A stretch of 37,279 bases of DNA from an uncultured Cytophagales bacterium (GCA_938039675.1 CALHUI010000029.1:1-37279); one strand, 5' to 3'; counted from the first letter of the stretch, positions 1 to 9,872 are shown. Program-made: numbers and translations. The notes: a model not told the origin generated them from the letters alone.

Positions 1-250
1 TACTCCCTTCAATAAGAGATGGATTGCGACGTACGTATTGGGAAGCATGAACTCCTATTTCAATGCCAGTCGGAGTACTCCCTTCAATAAGAGATGGATT
101 GCGACCGTAGTATAAGAACTCCAAAACGTTTTTTAAAACGTCGGAGTACTCCCTTCAATAAGAGATGGATTGCGACATACCAATTTTTTCCAGCTCTTCT
201 TTTGAAAGAGCCTGTCGGAGTACTCCCTTCAATAAGAGATGGATTGCGAC
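1..250. CRISPR. CRISPR array end: 3 full repeats plus 1 cut repeat, 3 spacers
   Basis: A 37-bp repeat that begins GTCGGAGTACTCC and ends ATGGATTGCGAC occurs identically at 69-105, 140-176 and 214-250. The last 30 bases of a fourth copy lie at 1-30, cut by the window edge. The unique spacers are 31-68 (38 nt), 106-139 (34 nt) and 177-213 (37 nt). No repeat follows 250: the DNA after it reads as a decayed prs gene. No cas gene lies in the window, so the type cannot be assigned and the array may continue to the left. The repeat contains a perfect 10-bp palindrome GGAGTACTCC near its 5' end, and its two ends (GTCG / CGAC) are complementary. Orientation and leader position are not decidable here. 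Confidence 0.97.
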
Positions 251-251
251 G

Positions 252-520
252 GGTGCGATAGCTTTGGCTGTCGTGATGACCCCTCTTATTGCAACTGCCA
301 ATAGTCTACAAACAAGCAGGTAACGACCACATTTTTGTGATTGCCACACACGGACTTTAATGCCGTAAGCCGCCTACAACAATCCGAACTGATTGAACGT
401 ATTGTTGTAACCGATACATACCCCAATGCTTTGCAATTCGCCGGCGAGTTCGTACATTTGGTCAGTGTAGCCGGTCTGACAGACGAAACACTTGCCTTGC
501 CGGGGCGGACGCAATTTTAG
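252..520 (+). pseudogene. prs: Decayed C-terminal fragment of ribose-phosphate pyrophosphokinase
   Basis: Conceptual translation across three frames gives pieces that line up in order with the C-terminal part of PRPP synthetase. Frame from 252: IALAVV...IATANSL, resembling the PRPP-binding loop segment VLVDDMIDTAGTL, with the Asp pair lost; it stops at 321. Frame from 319: GNDHIFVIATHGL, like the family's ATHGLFS strand; it stops at 358. Frame from 341: SELIERIVVTDTYPN, like the conserved IVVTDTIP segment; it ends at a TAG at 518-520. At least two frameshifts are therefore needed, at about 306-321 and 350-360. The N-terminal two thirds are absent; the CRISPR repeat ends at 250 directly before the fragment. 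The family call is from memory of conserved motifs, without an alignment. Confidence 0.62.
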
Positions 521-599
521 CAAAACCGATGTGTCGGAAATGTGCAGGGTTTGGCAACAGCCATACCCAATAGTAGATTATTAAACCGAGTTTGTACGT

Positions 600-2726
600 A
601 TGATAAGTCCTGAGAATAGCATACCTGAACCTCTGCCCGCAGGTGTATTACTCCCCTTGCAAACAGAGGATACGCCACAGATGACCGCTTATGATTTTAA
701 CGACCGCGATGTGAGTTGGTTGGCATTTAATTACAGGGTATTGCAGGAAGCCAAAGACCCCACCGTACCCCTGTATGAGCGAATTAAATTTCTGGCTATC
801 TACTCATCCAATATGGATGAGTTTTTCAAAGTTCGCGTTGCCTATCTGCGCGGGCTGGCTACTTTGAAAAAGAAAACACAGAAAAGACTCTATTTTGACC
901 CTGCCAAAATTTTGCAACAGGTAAAGCGCATTGTGCAAAAACAGCGCACCGAATACCTGCAATTGTTCCGCAACTTAACCGAAGAACTAAAACAGTATGG
1001 AATTTACTTTATTGGCAATGAGGACGTAAACCAAGACCAGCACGAGTTTCTTAGAGAGTACTTCTATACCTATATTATGCCGCTAATGAACCCTACCTAC
1101 ATCCACGAAAATGTAGGTGTGGTTTTTCTGCAAAGCGATATGATTTATCATGCTGTCCGCTTTCCCGATAACGAAGGCGACTATGTATATGCGCTGATTG
1201 AAATTCCAACCAACACACTGCCACGTTTTTTGTTGATGCCCGAAATAGGCGACCGTTATTATATCATCAGTTTGGATGATGTCATACGGTTGTTTATTCA
1301 TCAGCTATTTCCAAAGGTCAATCCCGACGAAGTCTATTCCATCAAAATGACCCGCGATGCAGAACTGTACATCTATGACGAGCATACGGGCAACTTGGTA
1401 GATAAAATCAAAAAAAGCCTTGCCAAGCGCAACTTAGGCGTTCCTTCGCGCTTCTTGTATGACAGCCGAATGCCTGATGACTTCTTGCGTGCCCTCAAAA
1501 AAGCACTGGGGCTTACCGATGCTGACCTTGTTGCAGGCGGGCGTTACCATAATTTCAGGGATTTAATGAATTTCCCCAATCCGTTTTCTCCCCAATTAGA
1601 AAACGAACCACTGCCGGCACTGCGTATTAAAGAATTAGACGATGCGCCCAGTATTTTTGAAGCCATAGAGAAACGCGATTGGTTGATTCACTTCCCGTAT
1701 CAAACCTACGACTGCCTGAGCCGATTCCTTTGGGAGGCCGCCGAAAATCCGCACGTCAGCAAAATTCGCATTTCGCTGTATCGGGTGGCAGTGGGCAACT
1801 CCAAAGTAGTGAGCGCACTGATTCACGCTGCCAAAGCCGGCAAAGAAGTAACCGTATTTATAGAAGTAAAAGCCCGATTTGACGAAGAAAATAATATCAA
1901 ATGGAGCAACGAACTGGTGCGGGCTGGTGCCAAAGTATTGTACAGCATTCCCGACCTGAAAGTGCATTCCAAAACCTGTGTAGTTACTTACCGCCACCAC
2001 GGCGTACAAAAGCGTTATGCCTATTTTGGTACAGGTAATTTCAACGAAAAAACGGCACGCGTGTACGGCGATGTCGGGCTGTTCACTGCCGACCCTCAAC
2101 TGACCGATGAGTTACTGAAGCACTACGACTTTCTGCGCCGCAAAACGGAGCGCATCGAGTCCAAAGAGTTGCTGATTGCCCCTTACTCTATGCGCAAACA
2201 ACTCTACCAGCTCATTCAGGCAGAAATTGATGCGGTACGCTCCGGTAAAAAAGGATATATCCTATTAAAAATGAACAGCATACAAGACCGCGAGATAATT
2301 GAAAAACTCTACCAAGCCAGTAATGCGGGTGTACAGATTGACATGATTATTCGCGGCATTTGCTGCCTCAAGCCGGGTGTGAAAGGTCAAAGCGAAAATA
2401 TTCGCATTATCAGCATTATTGACCGTTTTCTGGAACATGCCCGTTGCTATTACTTCTATCACGGCGGCAAGCGGCTACTCTACTGCTCATCGGCCGACTT
2501 TATGACACGCAACCTAAGCGACCGCGTAGAAGTGGCATTCCCTATCAAAGATGAAGCCCTGAAACAGGAACTTCTGGATATGCTCAACCTTCAGTTGAAT
2601 GATAACCGGAAAAGCCGCATAATAGATGCCCGCCTGAGCAATAAATACGTCAAGCGCAAAGGAAAACCGGTGCGCGCACAAATCGCTTTTTACGAATACC
2701 TGAAAAACAAGTATCCGCAGGAGTAA
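600..2726 (+). CDS. ppk1: Polyphosphate kinase 1
   Basis: Makes inorganic polyphosphate reversibly from the ATP gamma-phosphate, in the cytosol or at the membrane. At 708 residues it is of normal length for PPK1. The N-terminal segment after residue 28 (YDFNDRDVSWLAFNYRVLQEA) is the usual start of the family, so ATG at 681 is an alternative to ATG 600. The phospholipase-D-like catalytic half carries KVHSKTC with His456, expected to be the phosphorylated histidine, and a second conserved His at 613 in DRFLEHARCYYF. IRISLYRVA and YFGTGNFNEKTARVYGDVGLFT are also typical. It ends 3 bp before lipB, so the two are probably co-transcribed. No exact TAnnTTTG box was seen upstream. Confidence 0.95.
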   Translation: MISPENSIPEPLPAGVLLPLQTEDTPQMTAYDFNDRDVSWLAFNYRVLQEAKDPTVPLYERIKFLAIYSSNMDEFFKVRVAYLRGLATLKKKTQKRLYFDPAKILQQVKRIVQKQRTEYLQLFRNLTEELKQYGIYFIGNEDVNQDQHEFLREYFYTYIMPLMNPTYIHENVGVVFLQSDMIYHAVRFPDNEGDYVYALIEIPTNTLPRFLLMPEIGDRYYIISLDDVIRLFIHQLFPKVNPDEVYSIKMTRDAELYIYDEHTGNLVDKIKKSLAKRNLGVPSRFLYDSRMPDDFLRALKKALGLTDADLVAGGRYHNFRDLMNFPNPFSPQLENEPLPALRIKELDDAPSIFEAIEKRDWLIHFPYQTYDCLSRFLWEAAENPHVSKIRISLYRVAVGNSKVVSALIHAAKAGKEVTVFIEVKARFDEENNIKWSNELVRAGAKVLYSIPDLKVHSKTCVVTYRHHGVQKRYAYFGTGNFNEKTARVYGDVGLFTADPQLTDELLKHYDFLRRKTERIESKELLIAPYSMRKQLYQLIQAEIDAVRSGKKGYILLKMNSIQDREIIEKLYQASNAGVQIDMIIRGICCLKPGVKGQSENIRIISIIDRFLEHARCYYFYHGGKRLLYCSSADFMTRNLSDRVEVAFPIKDEALKQELLDMLNLQLNDNRKSRIIDARLSNKYVKRKGKPVRAQIAFYEYLKNKYPQE

Positions 2727-2729
2727 ACA

Positions 2730-3464
2730 ATGACTTACCCCAACCCCAATAAAGAAGTCCTGTATCGCTGGCTGGGGATGATGCCCTACCGCGAAGCATG
2801 GGACTATCAGGAGCAAATTTTTCAGTCGGTAGTAGCCAAAAAAATTGCTGCACGTGCAGAAAATCGCCACATCCCGACTGATAACTACCTGCTTTTTTGC
2901 GAACATCCACACGTTTACACCTTAGGAAAAAGCGGTAAAGACACTCATTTGCTGCTCAACGAAGAGCAACTGGCCGAGGTAGGTGCTTCTTTTTTCCGCA
3001 TCAATCGCGGAGGAGACATCACCTACCACGGACCGGGGCAGTTGGTGGGCTATCCCATTTTAGATTTGGAGAATTTTTTTACCGATATTCACCAATATCT
3101 CCGCCTGATTGAAGAAGCCGTCATCCGCACACTGGCAGAATACGGCATACAAGCAGGCAGAATAGACCGACTCACAGGCGTTTGGATAGACCACCAAGCA
3201 CAGATTAACCCGCGAAAAATATGTGCCATTGGTGTGAAAACCAGTCGCTGGGTAACTATGCACGGCTTTGCACTCAATGTCAATACCAATCTTGACTATT
3301 TCGGCTACATTGTGCCTTGTGGCATTAGCGACAAAGCGGTAACATCCCTACAGGCAGAGTTGGGGTATCCTGTCCCGATGGGAGAAGTAGCCGAAAAAAT
3401 GCGCCGCCATTTAGCCGATTTGTTCCAAATGCACCTGATACCGGAAGAACATATACGCAGTTAA
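2730..3464 (+). CDS. lipB: Octanoyl-[acyl-carrier-protein]-protein N-octanoyltransferase
   Basis: Transfers octanoyl groups from acyl carrier protein to lipoyl domains, the first step of lipoate synthesis in the cytosol. At 244 residues it is of normal length. Visible family motifs are RGGDITYHGPGQLVGYPIL, the GVKTSRWVTMHGFALNVN segment with the catalytic Lys at 170, and PCGISDKAVTSL with the acyl-accepting Cys at 197. The gene begins 3 bp after the ppk1 stop codon and is followed by a strong terminator at 3511-3553, which marks the end of a ppk1-lipB unit. Its product is needed by 2-oxoacid dehydrogenase complexes such as the one whose E1 is encoded at 18890-21307. Confidence 0.96.
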   Translation: MTYPNPNKEVLYRWLGMMPYREAWDYQEQIFQSVVAKKIAARAENRHIPTDNYLLFCEHPHVYTLGKSGKDTHLLLNEEQLAEVGASFFRINRGGDITYHGPGQLVGYPILDLENFFTDIHQYLRLIEEAVIRTLAEYGIQAGRIDRLTGVWIDHQAQINPRKICAIGVKTSRWVTMHGFALNVNTNLDYFGYIVPCGISDKAVTSLQAELGYPVPMGEVAEKMRRHLADLFQMHLIPEEHIRS

Positions 3465-3510
3465 TTCGGATAGCGGACTAAGCAGTTGGTCAAATATCCC
3501 AATAATTGTT

Positions 3511-3553
3511 GCAAGGGCACAAGCACGCAAAAATCTTGTACCCTTGCGTTTTT
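3511..3553 (+). terminator. Rho-independent terminator after lipB
   Basis: GCAAGGG (3511-3517) pairs with CCCTTGC (3541-3547). After one mismatch, ACAAG (3519-3523) pairs with CTTGT (3535-3539). The loop is about 11 nt and the stem is followed by GTTTTT. It lies 46 bp after the lipB stop. Confidence 0.85.
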
Positions 3554-3604
3554 GTGGTAAAGTAAACGTCAAGTAATGTGTGCGCTAATCAGGTCAAAAC
3601 CACC

Positions 3605-3612
3605 TAAATTTG
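3605..3612 (+). promoter_or_regulatory. Bacteroidota -7 box (TAAATTTG) for icmF
   Basis: Exact match to the Bacteroidota housekeeping -7 motif TAnnTTTG, located downstream of the lipB terminator. It ends only 10 nt before the first ATG (3623) and 22 nt before the next in-frame ATG (3635). This leaves an extremely short leader for the first start. No clear TTTG -33 element at normal spacing was seen. Confidence 0.6.
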
Positions 3613-3622
3613 CCTGACCAAA

Positions 3623-6600
3623 ATGACACATGCCATGCTACCTTACCAACCCAAACACAAAATCCGCATTGTAACTGCCGCCTCACTCTTCGACGGGCAC
3701 GATGCCGCCATCAACTTGATGCGCCGCATAATGCAAGCAACAGGAGCTGAGGTCATTCACTTAGGACACAACCGCTCGGCACGTGAAGTAGTGGAGTGCG
3801 CCATTCAGGAAGATGTACAAGCGATTGCTGTTACTTCTTACCAAGGCGGGCACGTGGAATATTTCAAATACATCTATGACCTTTTGCAGGAGCGCGGCTG
3901 CGGGCACATCCGCATCTTCGGCGGCGGCGGTGGCACTATCCTGCCTACCGAAATAGAGGAACTACATGCCTACGGTATCACTCGCATTTACAGCCCCGAC
4001 GACGGGCGGCAAATGGGTTTGCAAGGCATGATTAACGACCTGATGCAAAAGTCGGATTTTGACCCTTTGCAGGCTTCCTGCTTCCTTACCGAAGGGTACA
4101 AAAAGATTGATTGGAACAACCCTGCGCATTTGGGTAGGCTGATTTCGCTTGCCGAAAACCATCCCGAAGCGTACGCAAAAGTGGCTGTACAACCCCGTGC
4201 AGATGTGCCCGTGCTGGGCATTACGGGAACGGGCGGCGCGGGCAAGTCCAGCATGGTGGACGAACTGATTCGCCGCTTTTTGTACGAATATACCGACCGC
4301 AAACTGGCGATTATTTCCATTGACCCTTCCAAGCGCAAAACAGGCGGCGCACTGTTAGGCGACCGCATCCGCATGAACAGCGCCGACAACCCGCGCGTAT
4401 ATATGCGCTCGCTGGCAACCCGACAAAGCAACCTTGCTCTAAGCCGCCACGTGCAGCAGGCAATTGATATTTGCAAAGCTGCCGCTTTTGACCTGGTGAT
4501 TGTGGAAACTTCGGGTATCGGTCAGTCCGACACGGAAATTATTGAACATTCCGACGTGTCGCTGTATGTGATGACCAACGAGTTTGGTGCACAAACACAG
4601 CTTGAAAAAATTGACATGCTGGACTTTGCTGACCTAATAGCCATCAATAAATTTGACAAGCGCGGTTCGTTGGATGCCCTGCGCGACGTACGCAAGCAGT
4701 ACCGCCGCAACCACAACCTGTGGGATACGCCCGACGAAAAATTGCCTGTTTTCGGTACTATTGCCAGCCAATTCAACGATGCAGGAACCAATTTGCTGTT
4801 TGCTAAAACGATGGCAAAACTGCGCGAACGCATGGAAAGCCGCGGTATCCGGTTGGATTGGATTCATGCCGATACGTGCGATAGCGATTCGCCACTGACT
4901 CTGCTGCCCAAGCCTGTTATTCCGCCCGACCGCACGCGCTACTTGGCCGAAATTTGCGAAACATTAGACCAATACAAGCAATTTGTTAAGGAACAAAGTG
5001 CTGTTGCCCGCAAAATGTACCAGTTGCACGGAGCTATTCAGCACCTGCGCGAAGGCATCGGACAGAAGCGCATTGACGTTACCGTTGCCGAAGGCGAAGA
5101 AAGAAGTGCCGTTCGTGCGATTGAGTACGTACGGGGCGAACCCGACTACCTCAAAGACCTGATTGCGCAGTATCAGCACCTTGCCGACCGCTTAGACCCC
5201 GAGTGCCGCCGCTTGCTGGAATCGTGGGAAGAGGTTAAAAAACGCTACCGCGCCGACAAGTACTATTTTCAGGTACGCGACAAAGTCATCACGCAAGACC
5301 TCTACACAACCTCACTTTCAGGGCTGAAAATCCCGAAAGTGGCACTGCCCAAATACCAAGACTGGGGCGATATCCTCACTTGGCTGCTGACCGAAAACAC
5401 GCCCGGATTTTTCCCTTACACGGCGGGCGTATTCCCGCTCAAACGCGAGGGCGAAGACCCGGCGCGTATGTTTGCAGGCGAAGGCGGCCCGGAAAAAACC
5501 AACCGCCGTTTCCATTTCCTCTCTAAGGGGATGCCTGCCAAACGCCTTTCTACGGCTTTTGACTCGGTTACGCTCTACGGCGAAAACCCCGACCATCGCC
5601 CCGATATTTACGGCAAAGTGGGCAATTCGGGCGTGAGCGTGGCCACATTGGACGATGCCAAAAAACTGTATTCGGGCTTCAATTTGTGCGACCCCGCCAC
5701 TTCGGTTTCCATGACCATCAACGGCCCTGCACCTGCCATTTTGGCGATGTTCCTCAACACAGCCATTGACCAGCAATGCGAAATTTACATCCGCAAAAAC
5801 GGGCTGTTGGAAGAGGTACAGGCAAAACTCAAACCCACCGAAACAGCCTATCAGGGCAGCCTGCCCGAAGGCAATGACGGGCTGGGGCTGCTGCTGCTCG
5901 GCACTACGGGCGACCGCATGCTGCCCCGCGAAATTTATGACAAAATCAAAGCCGATACGCTGCGTCAGGTACGCGGAACCGTTCAGGCCGACATTCTCAA
6001 AGAAGACCAAGCACAAAACACCTGCATTTTCAGCACCGAGTTTGCCCTGCGCATGATGGGCGACATCCAGCAGTATTTTGTAGATAAAAACGTCCAGAAT
6101 TTCTACTCGGTGTCCATCAGCGGCTACCACATCGCCGAAGCGGGTGCAAACCCCATCAGCCAGCTGGCATTTACGCTGTCCAACGGCTTTACGTTTGTGG
6201 AATACTACCTTAGCCGCGGTATGCACATTGACGACTTCGCACCGAACTTGTCGTTCTTCTTCTCAAACGGCATGGACCCCGAATATTCGGTGTTGGGTCG
6301 CGTAGCGCGTCGCATTTGGGCAAAAGCCATCAAGTACAAGTACAAAGGCAACGAACGCAGTCAGAAGTTGAAATATCACATCCAAACTTCGGGACGCAGC
6401 CTGCACGCACAGGAAATTGCCTTTAACGACATCCGCACCACCTTGCAGGCACTCTACGCGCTCTATGACAACTGCAACAGCCTGCACACCAATGCCTACG
6501 ACGAGGCCATTACCACGCCTACGGAGGAAAGTGTGCGCCGAGCCTTGGCTATCCAGTTGATTATCAACAAGGAATTGGGCTTGAACAAGAACGAAAACCC

Positions 6601-7072
6601 ATTGCAAGGCTCGTTCATTATTGAAGAGCTTACCGATTTGGTGGAAGAAGCCGTGCTGAAAGAGTTCCGCGCCATTTCGGAGCGCGGCGGCGTATTGGGA
6701 GCGATGGAGCGCATGTATCAGCGCAGCAAGATTCAGGAGGAGAGTATGTACTATGAAACCCTGAAACACAACGGCAAACTGCCAATTATCGGGGTGAACA
6801 CGTTCTTAGACCCGAACGGCTCGCCTACGATTATCCCTGCCGAAGTGCGCCGCTCAACTACCGAAGAGAAAGAGTACGCCATTCGTTCACTGCGGGCATT
6901 TGAGAATGCTTACGCCGACGAGGGCAAAAATGCATTGCGCCAATTGCAGGCAACGGCACTTTCCGGCGGCAACATTTTTGAGGCGTTGATGGAAACCGTT
7001 AAAACATGCAGTTTGGGACAGATTTCATCGGCTTTATATGAGGTTGGCGGCAAATATCGCCGCAATATGTAG
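3623..7072 (+). CDS. icmF: Fused B12-dependent acyl-CoA mutase with G-protein chaperone (IcmF type)
   Basis: A 1149-residue protein in which a B12-binding domain, a MeaB-like GTPase and a mutase barrel are fused in the IcmF order. It is expected to interconvert isobutyryl-CoA and n-butyryl-CoA (and perhaps isovaleryl/pivalyl-CoA) in the cytosol. The B12 domain (about residues 12-150) has [10 protein letters not shown] with His26 as the likely lower cobalt ligand and the glycine run FGGGGGT. The G domain starts at a P-loop, GTGGAGKSS at 202-210. The C-terminal half contains the (beta/alpha)8 mutase region with [19 protein letters not shown]. The start could be ATG 3623 or, more in keeping with the promoter box, ATG 3635. 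It is monocistronic, with more than 150 bp before hemH. Substrate choice among acyl-CoAs is inferred from architecture only. Confidence 0.92.
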   Translation: MTHAMLPYQPKHKIRIVTAASLFDGHDAAINLMRRIMQATGAEVIHLGHNRSAREVVECAIQEDVQAIAVTSYQGGHVEYFKYIYDLLQERGCGHIRIFGGGGGTILPTEIEELHAYGITRIYSPDDGRQMGLQGMINDLMQKSDFDPLQASCFLTEGYKKIDWNNPAHLGRLISLAENHPEAYAKVAVQPRADVPVLGITGTGGAGKSSMVDELIRRFLYEYTDRKLAIISIDPSKRKTGGALLGDRIRMNSADNPRVYMRSLATRQSNLALSRHVQQAIDICKAAAFDLVIVETSGIGQSDTEIIEHSDVSLYVMTNEFGAQTQLEKIDMLDFADLIAINKFDKRGSLDALRDVRKQYRRNHNLWDTPDEKLPVFGTIASQFNDAGTNLLFAKTMAKLRERMESRGIRLDWIHADTCDSDSPLTLLPKPVIPPDRTRYLAEICETLDQYKQFVKEQSAVARKMYQLHGAIQHLREGIGQKRIDVTVAEGEERSAVRAIEYVRGEPDYLKDLIAQYQHLADRLDPECRRLLESWEEVKKRYRADKYYFQVRDKVITQDLYTTSLSGLKIPKVALPKYQDWGDILTWLLTENTPGFFPYTAGVFPLKREGEDPARMFAGEGGPEKTNRRFHFLSKGMPAKRLSTAFDSVTLYGENPDHRPDIYGKVGNSGVSVATLDDAKKLYSGFNLCDPATSVSMTINGPAPAILAMFLNTAIDQQCEIYIRKNGLLEEVQAKLKPTETAYQGSLPEGNDGLGLLLLGTTGDRMLPREIYDKIKADTLRQVRGTVQADILKEDQAQNTCIFSTEFALRMMGDIQQYFVDKNVQNFYSVSISGYHIAEAGANPISQLAFTLSNGFTFVEYYLSRGMHIDDFAPNLSFFFSNGMDPEYSVLGRVARRIWAKAIKYKYKGNERSQKLKYHIQTSGRSLHAQEIAFNDIRTTLQALYALYDNCNSLHTNAYDEAITTPTEESVRRALAIQLIINKELGLNKNENPLQGSFIIEELTDLVEEAVLKEFRAISERGGVLGAMERMYQRSKIQEESMYYETLKHNGKLPIIGVNTFLDPNGSPTIIPAEVRRSTTEEKEYAIRSLRAFENAYADEGKNALRQLQATALSGGNIFEALMETVKTCSLGQISSALYEVGGKYRRNM

Positions 7073-7190
7073 AACGCTGAAAGTTGGCTTCGTCAAGCAT
7101 CTGCAAAACATCGGTCAGCCCTGCGTCACCAAAGGGTAGACCAATAAAATAAACAGTTGAGCAATTTAAGATGCCTTCACCCAAATCCGC

Positions 7191-7198
7191 TAATTTTG
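7191..7198 (+). promoter_or_regulatory. Bacteroidota -7 box (TAATTTTG) for hemH
   Basis: Exact TAnnTTTG match. It lies inside the longest possible hemH reading frame (which could begin at 7171), so it argues that translation begins downstream at ATG 7225, 26 nt after the box. Confidence 0.65.
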
Positions 7199-7224
7199 CC
7201 GCTGATTTAACCGCTGTGAAAACT

Positions 7225-8250
7225 ATGCCTGCTAAACCCCACACTGCAGTTTTACTGGTCAATTTGGGTACTCCCGACTCGCCCGCACCGGCCGATGTGC
7301 GAAAATACCTGCGCGAATTTCTTTCCGACCGCCGCGTGGTAGATATAGGTGCACTGGGACGATTCCTGTTAGTCAATCTGATTATCGCACCTTTTCGTGC
7401 GCCTAAATCGGCGAAGGTATATAAAAAGTTGTGGACAGAGCGCGGTTCGCCGCTGCTGTTCTACGGTCGGGATGTACAACAAATGCTGGCACAAGAGTTG
7501 GGCGAAGGCTACACCGTGCGGCTGGCCATGCGCTACCAAAGCCCAAGCATTGAAAGCGAATTGGAAAAGTTGCGCATAGAGCAAATCCGCAAAATCATTG
7601 TGTTGCCGTTGTTTCCGCAGTATGCCTCTGCTACCACCGGCTCGGTACACGACGAAGTGATGCGCTGCCTGCGCCAATGGGAGCAAATCCCGTATGTTAC
7701 TTTGCTGGATACCTACGCCAATAACTCCACTATGATTTCCGTATATGCCGAACTGGGGCGTAAATACATGGAGCAACACTCGTTTGACCATGTCATATTC
7801 TCCTATCACGGGTTGCCGGAGCGGCAGTTGCGCAAAGCCGACCCTAATAAGCGATGCATTACCGATGCCAATTGCTGTGCGGTCTATCATGAAGGCAATC
7901 GCCTTTGCTATCGCGCGCAGTGTTTTGAAACCTCGCGGCTATTGGCAAAAGAACTTGGGCTTACCCCCGACCAATACACTACCAGTTTTCAGTCGCGCTT
8001 AGGCACTGACCCATGGATTCAGCCCTACACCGATGCAACCATTGAAAAATTGGTAGCCGAAGGTAAAAAGCGCATTTTGGCATTTTCCCCCTCATTTGTG
8101 GCGGATTGTTTGGAAACAACCATTGAAATCGGCCAAGAATACAAAGAACTTTTTGAAGAAAAAGGCGGAGAACACTGGCAAATGGTTGAAAGCCTGAACA
8201 ATCATCCCCGATGGGTGCAGGCATTGAAAGACATGGTACTTGCCAATTAA
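7225..8250 (+). CDS. hemH: Ferrochelatase
   Basis: Inserts Fe(II) into a porphyrin in heme synthesis. From ATG 7225 it is 341 residues, the normal size. The start was chosen because TAVLLVNLGTPDSP is the usual family N-terminus and a -7 box lies just upstream within the longer frame. FSYHGLPERQ carries the metal-binding His195; FQSRLGTDPWIQPYTD and PSFVADCLETTIEI (acidic residue E297) are the other family signatures. Five cysteines lie between about 211 and 234 (C-x6-CC...C-x4-C), an arrangement seen in many bacterial ferrochelatases and possibly related to an Fe-S cluster, which I cannot confirm. The TAA stop overlaps the stop of the convergent gene on the other strand. Confidence 0.96.
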   Translation: MPAKPHTAVLLVNLGTPDSPAPADVRKYLREFLSDRRVVDIGALGRFLLVNLIIAPFRAPKSAKVYKKLWTERGSPLLFYGRDVQQMLAQELGEGYTVRLAMRYQSPSIESELEKLRIEQIRKIIVLPLFPQYASATTGSVHDEVMRCLRQWEQIPYVTLLDTYANNSTMISVYAELGRKYMEQHSFDHVIFSYHGLPERQLRKADPNKRCITDANCCAVYHEGNRLCYRAQCFETSRLLAKELGLTPDQYTTSFQSRLGTDPWIQPYTDATIEKLVAEGKKRILAFSPSFVADCLETTIEIGQEYKELFEEKGGEHWQMVESLNNHPRWVQALKDMVLAN

Positions 8251-9849
8251 TTGTCTGCATGTGGCGGCGATGCTAGCAGGTAGGTAATGGAACGAATCAG
8301 CGACTCATTGGAGTTGTTGATATCGCGAACGGTATTGAGCAATGAAGCGATATTCATTTCTTGCGTTTGTGTAAAAATGTGGTAAAGTGCATTCACCTCA
8401 TCCTGATAAAATCGAGCTTGCGTACGACCAATTTGTTCAATATCGGCTGCCGATACTACCGACACATGCGCTAACAGATGTTTTACCTCATCATAAAAAT
8501 GCTTTTGGTTGACTTGCAGTTTTTTGAAAAAGCCATAAAGTGCATCAGTCGCACTATTGCTGAGTTCTTCCAAGGTGTGTCTGGTATCTTTCAGATTTTT
8601 TGACGAAAGGGTTGCGTTACGGATACTGGCAGTCATGTTGTTGATTTTGGCTGCCTCGTCTTCGGCAAGCTCGACTTATAAGGTCTGCATATAAAACTCG
8701 ACTACCTCGGTTTCATAACTCTTCAAGTGTAAATAAGCATCGTTGGCAGTGCCTTTGGCAGGCTGTGCCAGATAAAAGAAGTACTCGTTCACCGCAATGG
8801 CAGCCGAAAGAAAATGGATCGATTCCTTCTGTAGGGCTTCGGCGGCAGCGTGACTTTCTTGCGGACTGACAACACCCAAATAGCGTGCAATCTTATCATC
8901 GCCGTTCAAGATGCGGGTTTCCAACAGGCGCGTCAGCGGGTTGAGAAATGGCAACAGCAGAATAATGCCGCTCAGATTCAGCAGGCTATGAAAAACAACT
9001 ACGGCAATCAGCGGATCCTGAACTGACAGTAACTCTGTAATCACGTAGTAGAAGCCGCGCATAGCTGCCAAAGCAAAGATTGCATTAACCACGTTGAAGC
9101 CAACTTGCGACCAGCCTACCTTCCTGCGCATCGTATTGCCGTTGCCCCGTCGCAATAACGGCAGTAACAGTGGTGCCGATGTCGCTGCCAACAACTAAAT
9201 AAAACGCCTGCGACAAGGATACCATTCTGGCAGCCAACGAAGACAGAATGTTCATCATGGCAGCAGAGCTGGACTGAATGGATGCCGAAAGTGCCATGCC
9301 CATGAGCATAAATAAAATACCGGGTTTACCTTCTAAAAAGCTGAAGTCGAAATGGGTGGCAAATTCCATGAAGCCGTTTTTCATGTAGTCTAATCCCAAA
9401 AACATGAAACTAAAACCCATCAAGAGCTTGCTGAATTGAGCCGGTTTTTCGGCTTTCGGGAAAATAGTGCCCAAACCGCCAATGGCAAGAAATGGAAGAA
9501 TAGCTGCACCGATGTTGAGTTTAAAACCGATAAGTGAGACCAAACAGCCGGTCATGGTTGTACCTAAGTTGGCACCCATGATGGTGCCGATACCGTTTTT
9601 CAGTCCGATAATACCTGCTCCGGCAAAGGACATGACTAACAATGAGACCATGGAACTGCTTTGCAGAACAGCCGTAATCAAGATACCGGAAAGCACTGCC
9701 TTGATGGAATTATTGGTATGCTTGCGCAAAAACTTCTTGAAAGAACGCCCCGTCAGAGCTTTGAGTGCATCCTCCATCATCAGCATCCCAAAAAGAAATA
9801 ACCCTAAACCAGCAAGTACGGGCCATACCTGAATTTCGTCCCAATCCAT
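8247..9849 (-). pseudogene. Na/Pi cotransporter family protein, broken by a frameshift and a stop
   Basis: Membrane phosphate/sodium symporter of the NptA/PNaS family with a C-terminal PhoU-like helical domain. The N-terminal piece (9849 down to about 9150) has the family repeats LQSSSMVSLLVMSFAGAG, GANLGTTMTGCLVSL, SIQSSSAAMMNILSS and GSDIGTTVTAV. The reading frame then shifts near 9145-9165; the transmembrane part continues in a second frame from RGNGNTMRRKVGWSQ. That frame ends at an in-frame TAA at 8676-8678 after EFYMQTL, yet the same frame continues as VELAEDEAAKINNMTASIRNATLSSKNLKD to 8247, which reads as the rest of the PhoU-like domain. A single C-to-T change from CAA would explain the stop. 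The TTG at 9855 could also start translation, but ATG 9849 is preferred. Sequencing error is possible, but two separate lesions favour a pseudogene. Confidence 0.85.
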
Positions 9850-9872
9850 AGTCAAAAAATAATAGCGATTTC

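Noticed and set aside
270-291. Possible degenerate inverted CRISPR repeat (GTCG...CTCTTATTG)
   Set aside because: It would leave only a 19-nt spacer, needs an indel, and the same bases are better explained as part of the decayed prs fragment.
155-349. 64-codon open frame on the minus strand across the CRISPR array
   Set aside because: It runs through repeats and spacers and into the antisense of the prs fragment; no protein character.
5318-6226. 302-codon open frame antisense to icmF
   Set aside because: It lies wholly opposite a clear coding gene; composition is that of a shadow frame and it has no promoter box.
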